From the NCBI GenBank assembly GCA_005281725.1, contig SSBO01000012.1, forward strand, positions 19,543,060 through 19,607,059: a DNA stretch of 64,000 nt, in the 5' to 3' direction. A model generated the notes under the pieces. It worked only from the letters and a program-made list of their open reading frames with translations. It had not been told where the DNA came from and searched no databases. The position numbers and the translations under genes are program-made. Positions 53,830-64,000 of this stretch are shown here, piece after piece (the first letter of the stretch is position 1; each line of letters begins with the position of its first letter). Source of the stretch: Wuchereria bancrofti. Its lineage: Eukaryota; Nematoda; Chromadorea; Rhabditida; Onchocercidae.

Positions 53830-56088
53830 TAAGTATTTAATATTGCTCTTTTAAAAAATTAATCGAATTCTTTACTAATCTTAAAAACATGGATTCTTTT
53901 ATTTTTGTTGATTATAATATTGTATAGAATTTCTTTTTATTGAAAAATATTTTTAAAAAATTCCAAAATTCAATTTTGTAAATTAGATTCATCTTTTCTC
54001 TGTTCTTCGCATTCGCTTTTATTGTTCAATATTTTGAGTTTAATTTTAAATATAACCAAATTTTAAACTTTACTTGACGTTATTATATGCATTTCCAATT
54101 ATTTTGCTGACAGAATTGGAAATTCTTAGCAAATAAAAATTTCTCGAAAAAAAGTTGCAAAAATCTAATAAATTTGGTTTTACTACTGATATCAAATATT
54201 TCCTATTCTTTTAAAAATTCATTACTTTCTTTTTTACTTTGCAACGCACAATCATTATAATCTAATATTTCGGATATTCATTATGGAGTTATTAATTAAT
54301 TGATTAATTACCAAGGCATATATTATTCATTCCTTTTTTTTTGCTTTTTTATAATTTTCTCATCGATTTCCAATGTGTCATATATTTTCTTTCGTTGTTT
54401 TTAATGTCTTAATTTTGCATCTCATTTAAATATTTGAAAGGCAATGGAAATGTTTTCTTTATAAATATTATCATTTTTTGGTTACAGATGTCATTTATTC
54501 ATTGCTCAAATATGTATATTGGTTTATTGATTTTGTTTATTAATTCGATTGAATTCAGGAAATTTTGGCATTTAATTTTGTTCTTTTCTTTTACCCTTTC
54601 TTATTTAACAATTTATGTGAAGGAGACCTGCAAAAAATAATTACATAAATTTATATATTTGACTTAAAAAATAAATAATTATTCAAATTGCTACATTCAA
54701 GACCCAAAACCTGTTTTACACTAAATCAATTTTTCTAATCACTCTAATTTTGAGTATTCAGTCATTCACATGTATTATTGAATCATTCAGATAAGTAGGA
54801 AGTCAGCATTGCTGCAGCAATTCACGAAATAAACTTTTTTTTTATTCTTAATTTTATTTTTTCTAAAATAGTATCAAATATAATCTTGATTGAATTATTT
54901 TTTCTTTTCGTCAATCTTCTTATTTGCTTCTGTTAGCAAAAAAAAAAAAAAAAATCAGTAGTAATTTGCATCCTCAAATGTTACATTTTTTTTACGCCGA
55001 AAAAGTAAAAAAATTTTGCTTTATGACATTTTTTGCAATTTTTCAAACAGTCACATTGTTTCATATTTCACTCATTAGAATTTTTTCCTATTCTTTCGGA
55101 GAAAAAAGTAAAGTTATTTAGGATTATTTTATTCATTTGTGAATTGCCAGATGTTTTATTTTTTTATAATAAAGTGTGATTCTACGTAAAAAAAATGATA
55201 AATTTGTAAAAACAACAAACTATGCCTCTTTTGTGCTTATTTAGTAAAATAAGAATTTAAGTAGAAATAACTAAATTTATTTCTATTAATCAAATTAATA
55301 GAATTAAGGATTAAATGGAAAAATTAAATTTGAAACTTAAAATTTATGCTAATTAATTTGATTAATTTAATATCAAACTTAAAATATTTTCAAATGAAAT
55401 TCGGAATATTTTGGATTAAAAATGAAGGAAAAAAGAGGAGTAATTCAATGATTATTAGTATTCAAATAATTTACTAATTTTATAATATTAAATGAAATTT
55501 GCTATGTTGTATACATGACAAAGGCGCCTTAGAACCTTCATTTTTTTGAAAATGAATTGAGCAAGCATATGACAAAATTTTATGACAATTTTTTACTTAA
55601 AAATCGGATAAAAATAGGAAATGTTTCAGAAAATATCGGTTTTTATAATATCTGCCAAAAACTTTATTGTATTTCTTCAAAGAGAGCAACAATGAATAAG
55701 AAAGAAGCGATGAGAAAAAATTTTTAACTGAAATGCTAGATTCATTATAATGCTTATCATGCTAGTGGAGTACGGTAAGTAAAGTCATAGATGTTGGCTA
55801 ATTTCTCCAGAAAACTTAAACTTTTTTATTAGAGGATGCGGTAAATCAATTCATTTCATTTCACAAATATTTATCAAAATGTATTCCAAGTTTGTGCATA
55901 TGCAAGTAAAAGAGGAGGAAAAAATAAAATAATGCTTTTTAATTGAAAATTGAAAACTGAAATGTTCTATCAAGCAGTTATCAATGATTCGAAATATTGT
56001 TGACAATACCGTATATGTACGGCGGATTACCGTAGTTGCAATTATGGTCGTAGATTGACTACAGTAAATTCACATGTTAAACATATAG
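53830..56088. other. Convergent intergenic region
   Basis: A+T-rich DNA between the 3' ends of the PTR gene (plus) and the CPG4-like gene (minus). A short TTAATTAATTGATTAATTA palindrome-like run lies near 54290. No exon is supported. Confidence 0.5.
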
Positions 56089-57122
56089 TCATAATTTGGT
56101 GACCATTTCAACAACATCATTTACCGCTTGCTTAATTGCAATGATTGATTCCTTGATTTCGTTATTGGTTTCGTTCGTTAGCTAAAATTTTGAAATATCA
56201 AAATTCAACATAATTAACCTTTGTATCATATCAGAGAATTATAAATATTACAATAAAAAATGTGGATATAATAAATGGATGCATGAAATAAATATTGTGA
56301 ACGATTATGTTTTTTGATTTTATGAGTAACAACAAGTAAACGCAGGTAAATGAGAAAAAATTTTTAATGGCTTAATGAATTACATTTTGTTAAAAATTTC
56401 ATTGAAATAATTGCTTATTTCATAAAATTATTACAATTAAGTCATTCAAAAATCGTGCGATCAACAACAAATAAATACTGCATGAGACTCACACTCAAGT
56501 ATCTTTGCTAACGAAAATGATTACGGTGTTTTGTTTCATATACATGAATTAAATGCTTAAATGTTGAATGATATACATACTACCAATTGCAGTATTTCTT
56601 TAAACAAAATGAAAATACTTACATCCGAGTGATACTGTACTGGAAGATAAAATCGGCACATCAATGGATACAAATGCTCGGTAGAACTATCAATTAATGA
56701 GCGCAACTGATCAAGCAAATCATATTGATAGTAATTTTGTATTACATCCAATCCATTGATTGTTTCATCTTGTTCACACATATTTCGTATTAATTCTTTC
56801 TGAAACCGATCAAGTATACAAGCCAAGCATATGTGTAAATGAAAAAGAAAATTTAATTCTTTTACTTTTGTTTCGATTTATTTTTTAATAATTATAATTT
56901 AATCATTTAACCTAAGCATATTTTTCAATGATTTGACAAAATTAATATTGAACAAATATCATGGATTTACTTGGTATTATTCTATTATTCTATCACTATC
57001 ATTACTGATGTCTTTTATCACTACCAGTACCAACATTGTTATTATTATTTATTAATATTTATTATTATTTACTATTTATTATTATTCTTGCTAATATTTT
57101 ATTATTATTATTGTTATTATCA

Positions 57123-57176
<54 letters not shown>

Positions 57177-59936
57177 GTCAGTATCATTACTAGCACTATT
57201 ATTATTCCATTGTTACTACTATTATTGTTTCATTAATGGACATATATAAGCTTAATGATGCGAAATTTCAGTTAATCTATTAATCAGTTAATCTAGTACT
57301 TTATCATTTACTGTATCAGTAAGCACCAATGGAAAATTTGTTTATATTTGCAACATGGATTAAAACTGAATAAAAAAGGAAACATAAAAAGTTTACTCGA
57401 CACTCCAAATGACAGATTTGAAAAGCGCATTGTTTATTCAATTGCCAATATTGATAAATTTCGGCTAAATTAGCAGCTACTTCATAAAGGTATGATTTTT
57501 CATTCCCTTTTGTTGGATTTCGTCGTGCAATATGACGACATATTTCATTACATTCGTTATGTGCACCTGTGCTAGTTAAACTGAAAAAATTTCGTAAATT
57601 GCTCAGTTCAAATTTATGTTCTTTTAATATTCTAACAACAGTAAATAGCACGAAAAAGGTACTAAAAAAGAAAGGAAACCATAAAATGATTAAATATATA
57701 TTTAAATTTATAAGTACCAAGTGAGAAAATTCTCGTAAATGATAGAAAATTTGCAATTTCCAGAAACAATCAAATATGCTTTGTGAAATTAGTATTTTAT
57801 ACTGCATGTTGAAGAGAAAAAACTGAAAATATTAAGAATTTTCTTTTTTTTTTCCATTTTCTCTTTCCTTTCTATAAATAGATCAACAAGGAAGTGAATA
57901 AGTGTAAGATTTAGGTAATTTTATAAGGTAAGTGAATACATTTTTCTCACTTGAAATTTTATGAATTTTTTAAAAAATTAAGAAAAAAATTAGGAAAAAT
58001 ATTTGAAAAACTTATAAGATAAAATTTATTAGATAAGAAAAAATGAGAAAAAAAAGAGACAAACTTACTTCAAACAATTAAGTGCATTTTCAAATTGCAA
58101 TCTTTTAAAGGTGCAAATATGTAAATCACTGCTCCACGATATTTGTTTACGATTCATTTCACATTGCATGTTCCAACATGCTAATTTGTGTTCCGTTATA
58201 TTGCAAAATGTATAAAAATTATCAAATGATGCGGTGATTAATTGATCTAATGGAAATTCATAAAATTCTTCATCGTAATTCTTTTGGAAATACATCTGTA
58301 AAGAAACTTTGAATTTAAATTAGAAAAGAAAAAAAAAAGGAAAAAAAATGAGTGGAAGAATGATTGAATGATACTGAAGGAACCATACAGTTTAGTGTAG
58401 ATCAAATAAAAAGTAATAAGAAATGAATGAAATTAAAAAATGATTCTATTATTTTTTAAATCAAATCTAATGAATGGATCAGTGAAAGAGATAAATGACT
58501 GGCTAAAATGCTAAGTAATCGATTTGCTTCCTTTGCGCTTAGTGATTACAAATAATAGCTTACAAATAAAAGCAATAGATTTAAAAGAAAAAAAATGAGA
58601 GGATAGAGGAAATAAAAAAATTCAAAAGTTTTTGAAGCAGAATTTAGGGGAAAATTTATGGTATAGATTAGGAAATTATTGTTTGTTGCAAAAAGCAACA
58701 GTCTTGTCTAATGTTATTGGCTAAAAAATTACTTTTTTAAAAAGCAATTTAATTATTTTTTAATGTTTACCACGTATGTTATTGCATTTTAAGGAAATTA
58801 AAGTATTAGCTAAGAAAAAATGGAAATTTTTTCATTTTTTTTAAGAGTATTTTGAATATTTTGAATATGAACAAAAGCATTTTAGTCTAACAATTGCAAT
58901 TTAAAACAGTGAAAATAGTAAATAATTTCATTCTAACGCATAGTGAATAATTAAATTTTCATGTGGACTAATTTTTATAGGAAATGATCTTTGTTCATAA
59001 ATAATTCAGTTACAGCACAAAACTTCGCAAAGTGAAGTTTTAATTTTCTTAATTCTGATCTTTTTCATTTAATATTGCACATATTTCTAATAAAATAAGA
59101 ACAAATAAAAAAATTTGGTTTTTTCTTTCCTTTTGAAAGAAAGTTTCTGTGCAACTTCATAACTTATATTTGAGTTTTTTTTTTTTTCTTGCCTCCAATT
59201 GAGCAGCAATGATATAATTTATTAACACTTTTTATAAGTGAACAAATTTTAACAAATAAAACTAACATGAAAATCACTCTTCCATTGTGCATCACACTGA
59301 GCTTTACATTTGGTCAATTCGTGTTCACTTGTACCACGACGAATGCTACTATTATTATTGCTGTTATCATTATCGTTATCATTGTTATAACCAGTACTAC
59401 TACTACTATTACGAACAGTCCTTTTAAGATAATCACCATTTTGGTGAACATTTCCTGTCGAATGCAAATTGCAGCATTGTTGTATTGTTGCATTTTCGTT
59501 GACATATGCCATTATTGATACTAGCACTACAAATAAATAATTAATTAATAAATTTTTCAAATTTCAGAATAAATTCAAAATTTTTAGTATTTTCCATTCT
59601 TATCCAGTTATTTATCTATTAGAAATTGTTCTTTTGCTTACTGATGATTGAAACATTCATTAATCTCTTGCAAAAGTTTGCCAAATTTCGATTAAAATAT
59701 TAAATTAATAAACATTCTGCGTCATTCAATCATCCATTCATTATCTAAAACAATATAAGTTACTGATTATATTTACAATTTCTGCTTTCCTTTCCACTTT
59801 ACAGTCAACAAAATTGCAATGCTATTTTAAAGATAACATTTTGAAATGAGAAAAATACCAAATATGTACTCATTATTCAGCAAAAATAAAGAAAAAACAA
59901 ACCAGCAGATAGAGTTGTCACAAAATTCAATTCCAT
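56089..59936 (-). CDS. Secreted cysteine-rich protein, CPG4-like
   Basis: Six exons (minus): 59936-59903, 59526-59267, 58295-58069, 57580-57397, 56799-56623, 56181-56089; about 324 aa, all phases consistent. The signal peptide is split: exon 1 codes MELNFVTTLSA plus one base, and exon 2 continues VLVSIMAYV. An Asn/Asp/Ser-rich low-complexity stretch (about 55-75) is followed by paired cysteines spaced CxxxC or CxxxxC (KCKAQC, ACWNMQC, ECNEIC, ICHLEC), with an ICTFKR..F..ALNCL segment between. This order of Cys pairs with conserved Phe and Leu resembles the nematode CPG4 (chondroitin proteoglycan 4) domain, a secreted family. The assignment is by pattern, not by search. N-glycosylation sites (NAT, NIT, NLT, NET) are present. 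The last exon adds a helical, Cys-free tail ending in MVTKL. It probably acts extracellularly. Ser residues in the low-complexity region could carry glycans, but a clear SG attachment site is not obvious. Confidence 0.72.
57124..57178. repeat. ATT trinucleotide microsatellite
   Basis: About 18 TTA/ATT units in the intron of the CPG4-like gene; they generate artificial poly-Ile/Leu frames. Confidence 0.9.
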
Positions 59937-62109
59937 TGTTACCCAATGTTTTCTTCCTAAATATTTAAGTGAAATTTGACAAATTCAAACGATTAGTTGG
60001 ATGAGAAGAAAAAATTACAAAGTAATTAGTGTTACTTGGAGATATTAGCCGATTTATTGCAGCACTGTGATGCTAATACTTTGCATCTTACGGATTTTTT
60101 TCCTTTTTTTTTGTTTCACCACAATGAGAAATGTTTATATATATTTGAAGGGATAATTATGCTCAATTCCGATTCCAGCAAAACAGTAGGAAGGAAATCA
60201 GTTAAAAAAATTTAGTAAGATTTAAAACATATAAAATGACAAAAGGACATATTTTTAGGAAAAAGATTGAATAATATAATTTTCAATCCTTGAATGATGA
60301 ATGTTTGGACGAAACTGAATGAATATAAAATAAAATAGTGAAATGGACTATTATTATTAGAACTATTATTGTTATTATAAATATCAATAATAATATTATT
60401 ACCATTATTATCATCACTGACGTTACTACAGTTATTATTTTAAAATAATGCAATATGCTTAAAATGTACAGCAAACAAATATATTATTTATCAAATATAC
60501 AAATGATTTGATTCGTTATGATTAAAAGAAATATGCAGAAAAAAAAATGCAAAATAAAATATTGTTTACAAATGAGTTATAAAAAAAAAACAAAAAACAA
60601 AATAAGCAAACATAAGCATAATAAGCGAAAAAACAAAAACAAAATGTACATTAAACGAATTTCCATCAAATAACTGCGAGAGCAACAAATAAGATAATAA
60701 AAGAATAAAAAGAAAAGAAAAAAGTAAAAATGAAAAGGCGGAAGAGGCGAAAGAAGAAAGAGGAGGAGAAGATATTCAGGATTTTGAAGTAATCAAATAT
60801 CAATATCATGTTAAATTTTTCTACATAAGGCAAGAAAATTGCTATATATCATAAATATTTTGCAAATATCCATTGAATGTTATAATAACAATATATAAAT
60901 AATAGTAGTAATAATAGTAATAAATAATAATTTTGATAATGATAGTGGAGAATAATAATAATAATAATAATAATAACAATAATAATAAATAATAATAATA
61001 ATAACTAAATATATAAATAACTAAACAAATTGATTCTGATAATTGGAGAAGCGCTTTTCGTAGCACTTTCTAATACGTTAGAATATTTAAGCGAACACTA
61101 TTCTTTTTCTTTTCATTCTTAATTCATTATTGTGCGTTGATCCTTGTATGTACAGAAATAGTAACAATAAAAATTTTTTCTTTTTAATTTGTTAACCATT
61201 TATTGCTTTTCAGTAATTGTTTTTTCCTTTTCATTTGTCTTTCTTTTTCATTCATTTTTATTTTCAAGAACGAATGAGAAAATAAAAGGGGAAAATTTGT
61301 TAAAACAAAAAAGCAGGAAAAAGTTATGATATTGGAAGAAATAGGTGGGAAATAGTCAAAAATGAATCAAATAATTTATTATTTGATTCATTTTTGATTA
61401 ATTAATTTTTTCATTAATTTTGTACCTAATTAATTTAAAACTTAACTGTTTCCTGTGACTTATAATAGAGTAATAAAAAATTAGCGTACAAATGGAGTGA
61501 TAATGAGCGATGATTAGTAGCAGTAAGTAATATTTAAGTGATTTGAAAAGGCATAATTGTAAATTGTTTGATGATTAAGATAAAATAAGTGAGATGAAAC
61601 TAATTGAATTGATAATCGAATCGCTCATTTTCAATGTGAATACTGAAAATGCATGATTTAACTGAATGCTTTATATATATATGATTATTTTTAACTTTTG
61701 AAAACAAATTTTGTAAACAACAAAACTTTCAATTCCTCTTAAATAAAAGATTCACATTCAGCAGTTATAAATTTTGTATTAATACTTGAATATTTTATTT
61801 TATTACTCAAATGCTGCAAAAGAATTCGCAATCTGTATTGAAATGTGATGAAAATAAAATACGAAATCAGAAGTGATTAAATTACGACAAATAAAAAGTA
61901 AATTTGTTTATTGGTTAAAAAAGAGAATAACAAAAATTTGGCCATGAAATTAATGATGTTAATAGTTGAATTGAACATATCTATTGACCAGAAATACTTT
62001 TTTTCCTTTTCCTTTTTTTTTAATGAAATGTCCTTAACCATTTATGAAATGACACCATTCTGTTATTCAATTTATTTTATGAATTTATAAATATTAAATT
62101 AACAAAATG
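59937..62109. other. Intergenic A+T-rich DNA between two minus-strand genes
   Basis: It holds AAT-rich microsatellite tracts (about 60950-61010) and A-rich blocks around 60540-60760. No exon is supported on either strand. The promoter of the CPG4-like gene should lie just right of 59936. Confidence 0.5.
60950..61010. repeat. AAT trinucleotide microsatellite
   Basis: AATAATAAT runs with occasional AAC and AAAT interruptions. Confidence 0.9.
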
Positions 62110-62115
62110 TTTATT
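62110..62115 (-). terminator. Polyadenylation signal AATAAA (minus strand)
   Basis: TTTATT on the plus strand, about 40 bases past the IFT46 stop codon at 62156. Confidence 0.55.
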
Positions 62116-62155
62116 TTGGTCAAACAAGGAAAAATAAAACCAAAATTTTACATGA

Positions 62156-63377
62156 TTACAGTTCAAGTCGTTCCGGTTCATTATAATTATTACATCCATT
62201 AAATGCATCATTACTGTTATTCATGAAATTATTTCTAGTCAATTTTCGGAAATGTTGTGAATTACGGAATTCGGCGAACAATGTAAAAAGTACATGAAGT
62301 GATTGAATTCGAGATTTTTGCACAGGTATGTCTAATAATGCCAAACAAATATCAACATAATCTTCCAGTGAAACATCCAATGCTGCGCTTGGTAACTGCA
62401 AAATAATAAGTAATATTGTTTAAATTCATTTCGTCATTATTGTTATATTATAGATATTAGACATACGAAATAAAAATTAATCTAAAAGTTCCGAAAATTT
62501 CTGATGAATTAAATAAAATTATATAATTAAAATAAAAGTGTTACAGCGTTAACATTACAAAAAAGTCATATCATCTATTAGGTTAATGAAAGCAGTAAAA
62601 TGATATATTTTCAGGGAAAATGAAAATCCATCTTTAGTGACAATGCTAGAACAAGTAAAAAAGCAAAAAAAAAAAGAAAAAGAAAAAAAATGCTGGGACA
62701 AAAACAACAAAAACAATAACAACGGCAATAATATGGCTTATTTCAGAATTTAATAGCAAGAATATGGTTTAGCTTCTAAATTTAAGCCTATTTTCTTGAC
62801 CATTTAAAGCTAAAGCATTTATTCAGTTATCAACAGATCAAATGATTTTTATCAGATTATCATTATGACAGTCTAACAACAATTAACCACCTGTTCATTT
62901 TTTAGCAAATTCTCCACTTCACTTGGCCATTCTTGCATTAAATGTTCAACATTTGGCATCGGTTTGGTATATATTACAATATCAGCTGGTTTAGTTCGAT
63001 GTATTTCCTAAAAGGAAAAAACAAAAAAAAACTTATAATTTTATTAATTTTAGTTTGATAACTTAAATTAATTCCCTTTTTTTCTTTTTCATTCAATTTA
63101 GAGTTTGACCGAAAATAAATATTTTTAAAAGAATTGAATCGAAATTACATTTATAATTAAAAAATTATAGTACTAAAAAAACCTTAATACTACTTATCCA
63201 ATGTCCAATTTCTTCAATATTTTCATCAGCTCGTTCCAATTTTTTCACCGGTATATCCTTTGCTGATGTATTTGTACAATCTTTTAATTCGTTACGTATT
63301 TTCAAATTTAAAATAATGGGATCGCTTTGTTCCAGTGCTGGCTCATCTAACACTACCAAACCCAAATCATCTTCCAC
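62156..63377 (-). CDS. dyf-6: Intraflagellar transport protein IFT46/DYF-6, C-terminal exons (5' part outside window)
   Basis: Three exons (minus) 63377-63183, 63007-62891 and 62395-62156, all joined at phase 0, code the last 183 residues. Family landmarks appear in order: LGLVVLDEPA and QSDP, then IYTKPMPNVEHLMQEWPSE, then LDVSLEDYVDI, DIPVQKSRIQSLHVLF and EFRNSQHF. These match the conserved C-terminal half of IFT46, a subunit of the IFT-B complex that carries cargo along ciliary microtubules; in nematodes the protein is DYF-6 and works in sensory neuron cilia. The C-terminus ends in an Asn-rich divergent tail. The N-terminal half must lie beyond the right edge: no exon is recognisable in 63378-64000, so the next intron is at least 620 bases. 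Confidence 0.92.
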
Positions 63378-64000
63378 CTGCGCAATAAAACAACTTCTAA
63401 TCATAAAAGCTTGTTAGGAAAATCATTTCTGATTTTGATGATTATAAATTCTACAGTTTATGTTATCATTTCTATTAACTTCGAGAAAAAAAATTATTCT
63501 AATTTAAAAGAAAAATGGTAAAAGTTTATGAAACTTGCTAATTCCAAAAGTAAGTTATCAGTTAAACATTTAAACAGCATATGAATAAATTTTCAATGTT
63601 AATTAGTAATCTATCGCAATATGTATTGATTTGAAAAAAGAAAAATTAAATAGTTTACTTTATATAAATTTATCAAAATTTACACAGTTTGCAGAAGACG
63701 AATGAATTCATTGTTTTTAAAAAAGAGTTATTAAATTGTAACTTATTTTTAAGTTATTATTTAGTCTATTTATGATTTAAATTATGTTTAAATTGTAGAA
63801 AAAAAGACTTATTAAATTATCAAAGTGTAAGTAGTATCTAAAATTCCAATAATAACGAAAATTAATTGATAATTATTATTAAAATGAATTAAAAATTGCA
63901 ATAAAGATTCAGCAATGTTGTTAATTAAATTATACAAATTTTTTTACGGTTTCTAAAACTATAAAATAACAAACACGAGATAGATCGACAAAAAAAAAAA
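63378..64000 (-). other. Intron of dyf-6 running off the window
   Basis: A+T-rich sequence after the GCGCAG acceptor of the first visible dyf-6 exon. No upstream exon is recognised. Confidence 0.5.

Noticed and set aside
54434..54640. Hydrophobic 68-codon frame in the convergent intergenic region
   Set aside because: Phe/Ile/Leu-rich translation of T-rich DNA with no splice or family support.
56971..57249. Leu/Ile/Tyr-rich open frames
   Set aside because: Produced by the ATT microsatellite in an intron of the CPG4-like gene.
59267..59518. Plus-strand frame with a hydrophobic Ile/Thr stretch
   Set aside because: It is the antisense shadow of exon 2 of the minus-strand CPG4-like gene, including its Asn/Asp repeat.

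Overview
The window is eukaryotic nuclear DNA from a nematode. It is very A+T-rich and full of poly-A/T tracts and AT microsatellites. Genes consist of many short exons with GT..AG introns and short T-rich acceptors (TTTCAG type). The gene content is also nematode: a cuticle collagen with the N-terminal cuticle-collagen domain, a patched-related (PTR) protein, a secreted protein resembling the CPG4 family, and an IFT46/DYF-6 ciliary protein. Base composition and gene structure fit a spirurid/filarial-type parasite, but genus and species cannot be settled from sequence alone. I saw no bacterial, viral, rRNA, tRNA or CRISPR features.

Layout. 0.8-5.6 kb, minus strand: a three-exon gene for a secreted proline- and glycine-rich protein, starting in a GC-rich island at 5.57-5.85 kb. 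11.7-24.1 kb, plus strand: a complete 25-coding-exon protein kinase N gene (three HR1 repeats, C2-like domain, AGC kinase, about 1080 aa) whose exon phases all agree. 24.1-31.6 kb: repeated copies of the last kinase exons and their 3' flank. The copies meet at three single-N positions (25012, 25604, 27630). This is either a recent partial tandem duplication or two haplotypes stitched together in assembly. 31.4-31.8 kb: a 461-bp segment with 42-bp terminal inverted repeats. 31.96-32.9 kb, plus: a small two-TM protein of unknown function. 35.2-38.2 kb, plus: a cuticle collagen. 41.3-42.5 kb: weak evidence for one small secreted peptide and one further exon. 44.1-53.7 kb, plus: a complete 18-exon PTR gene. 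56.1-59.9 kb, minus: a six-exon secreted cysteine-rich (CPG4-like) gene, convergent with the PTR gene. 62.2 kb to the right edge, minus: the C-terminal three exons of IFT46.

There is no operon or pathway linking the genes. Three themes recur. One is the cuticle and secreted matrix (collagen, PTR protein, CPG4-like protein, Pro/Gly-rich secreted protein). A second is Rho-PKN signalling. The third is ciliary transport. Exon models were built by hand from open frames, splice consensus and phase agreement; transcripts would be needed to confirm ends and alternative forms.
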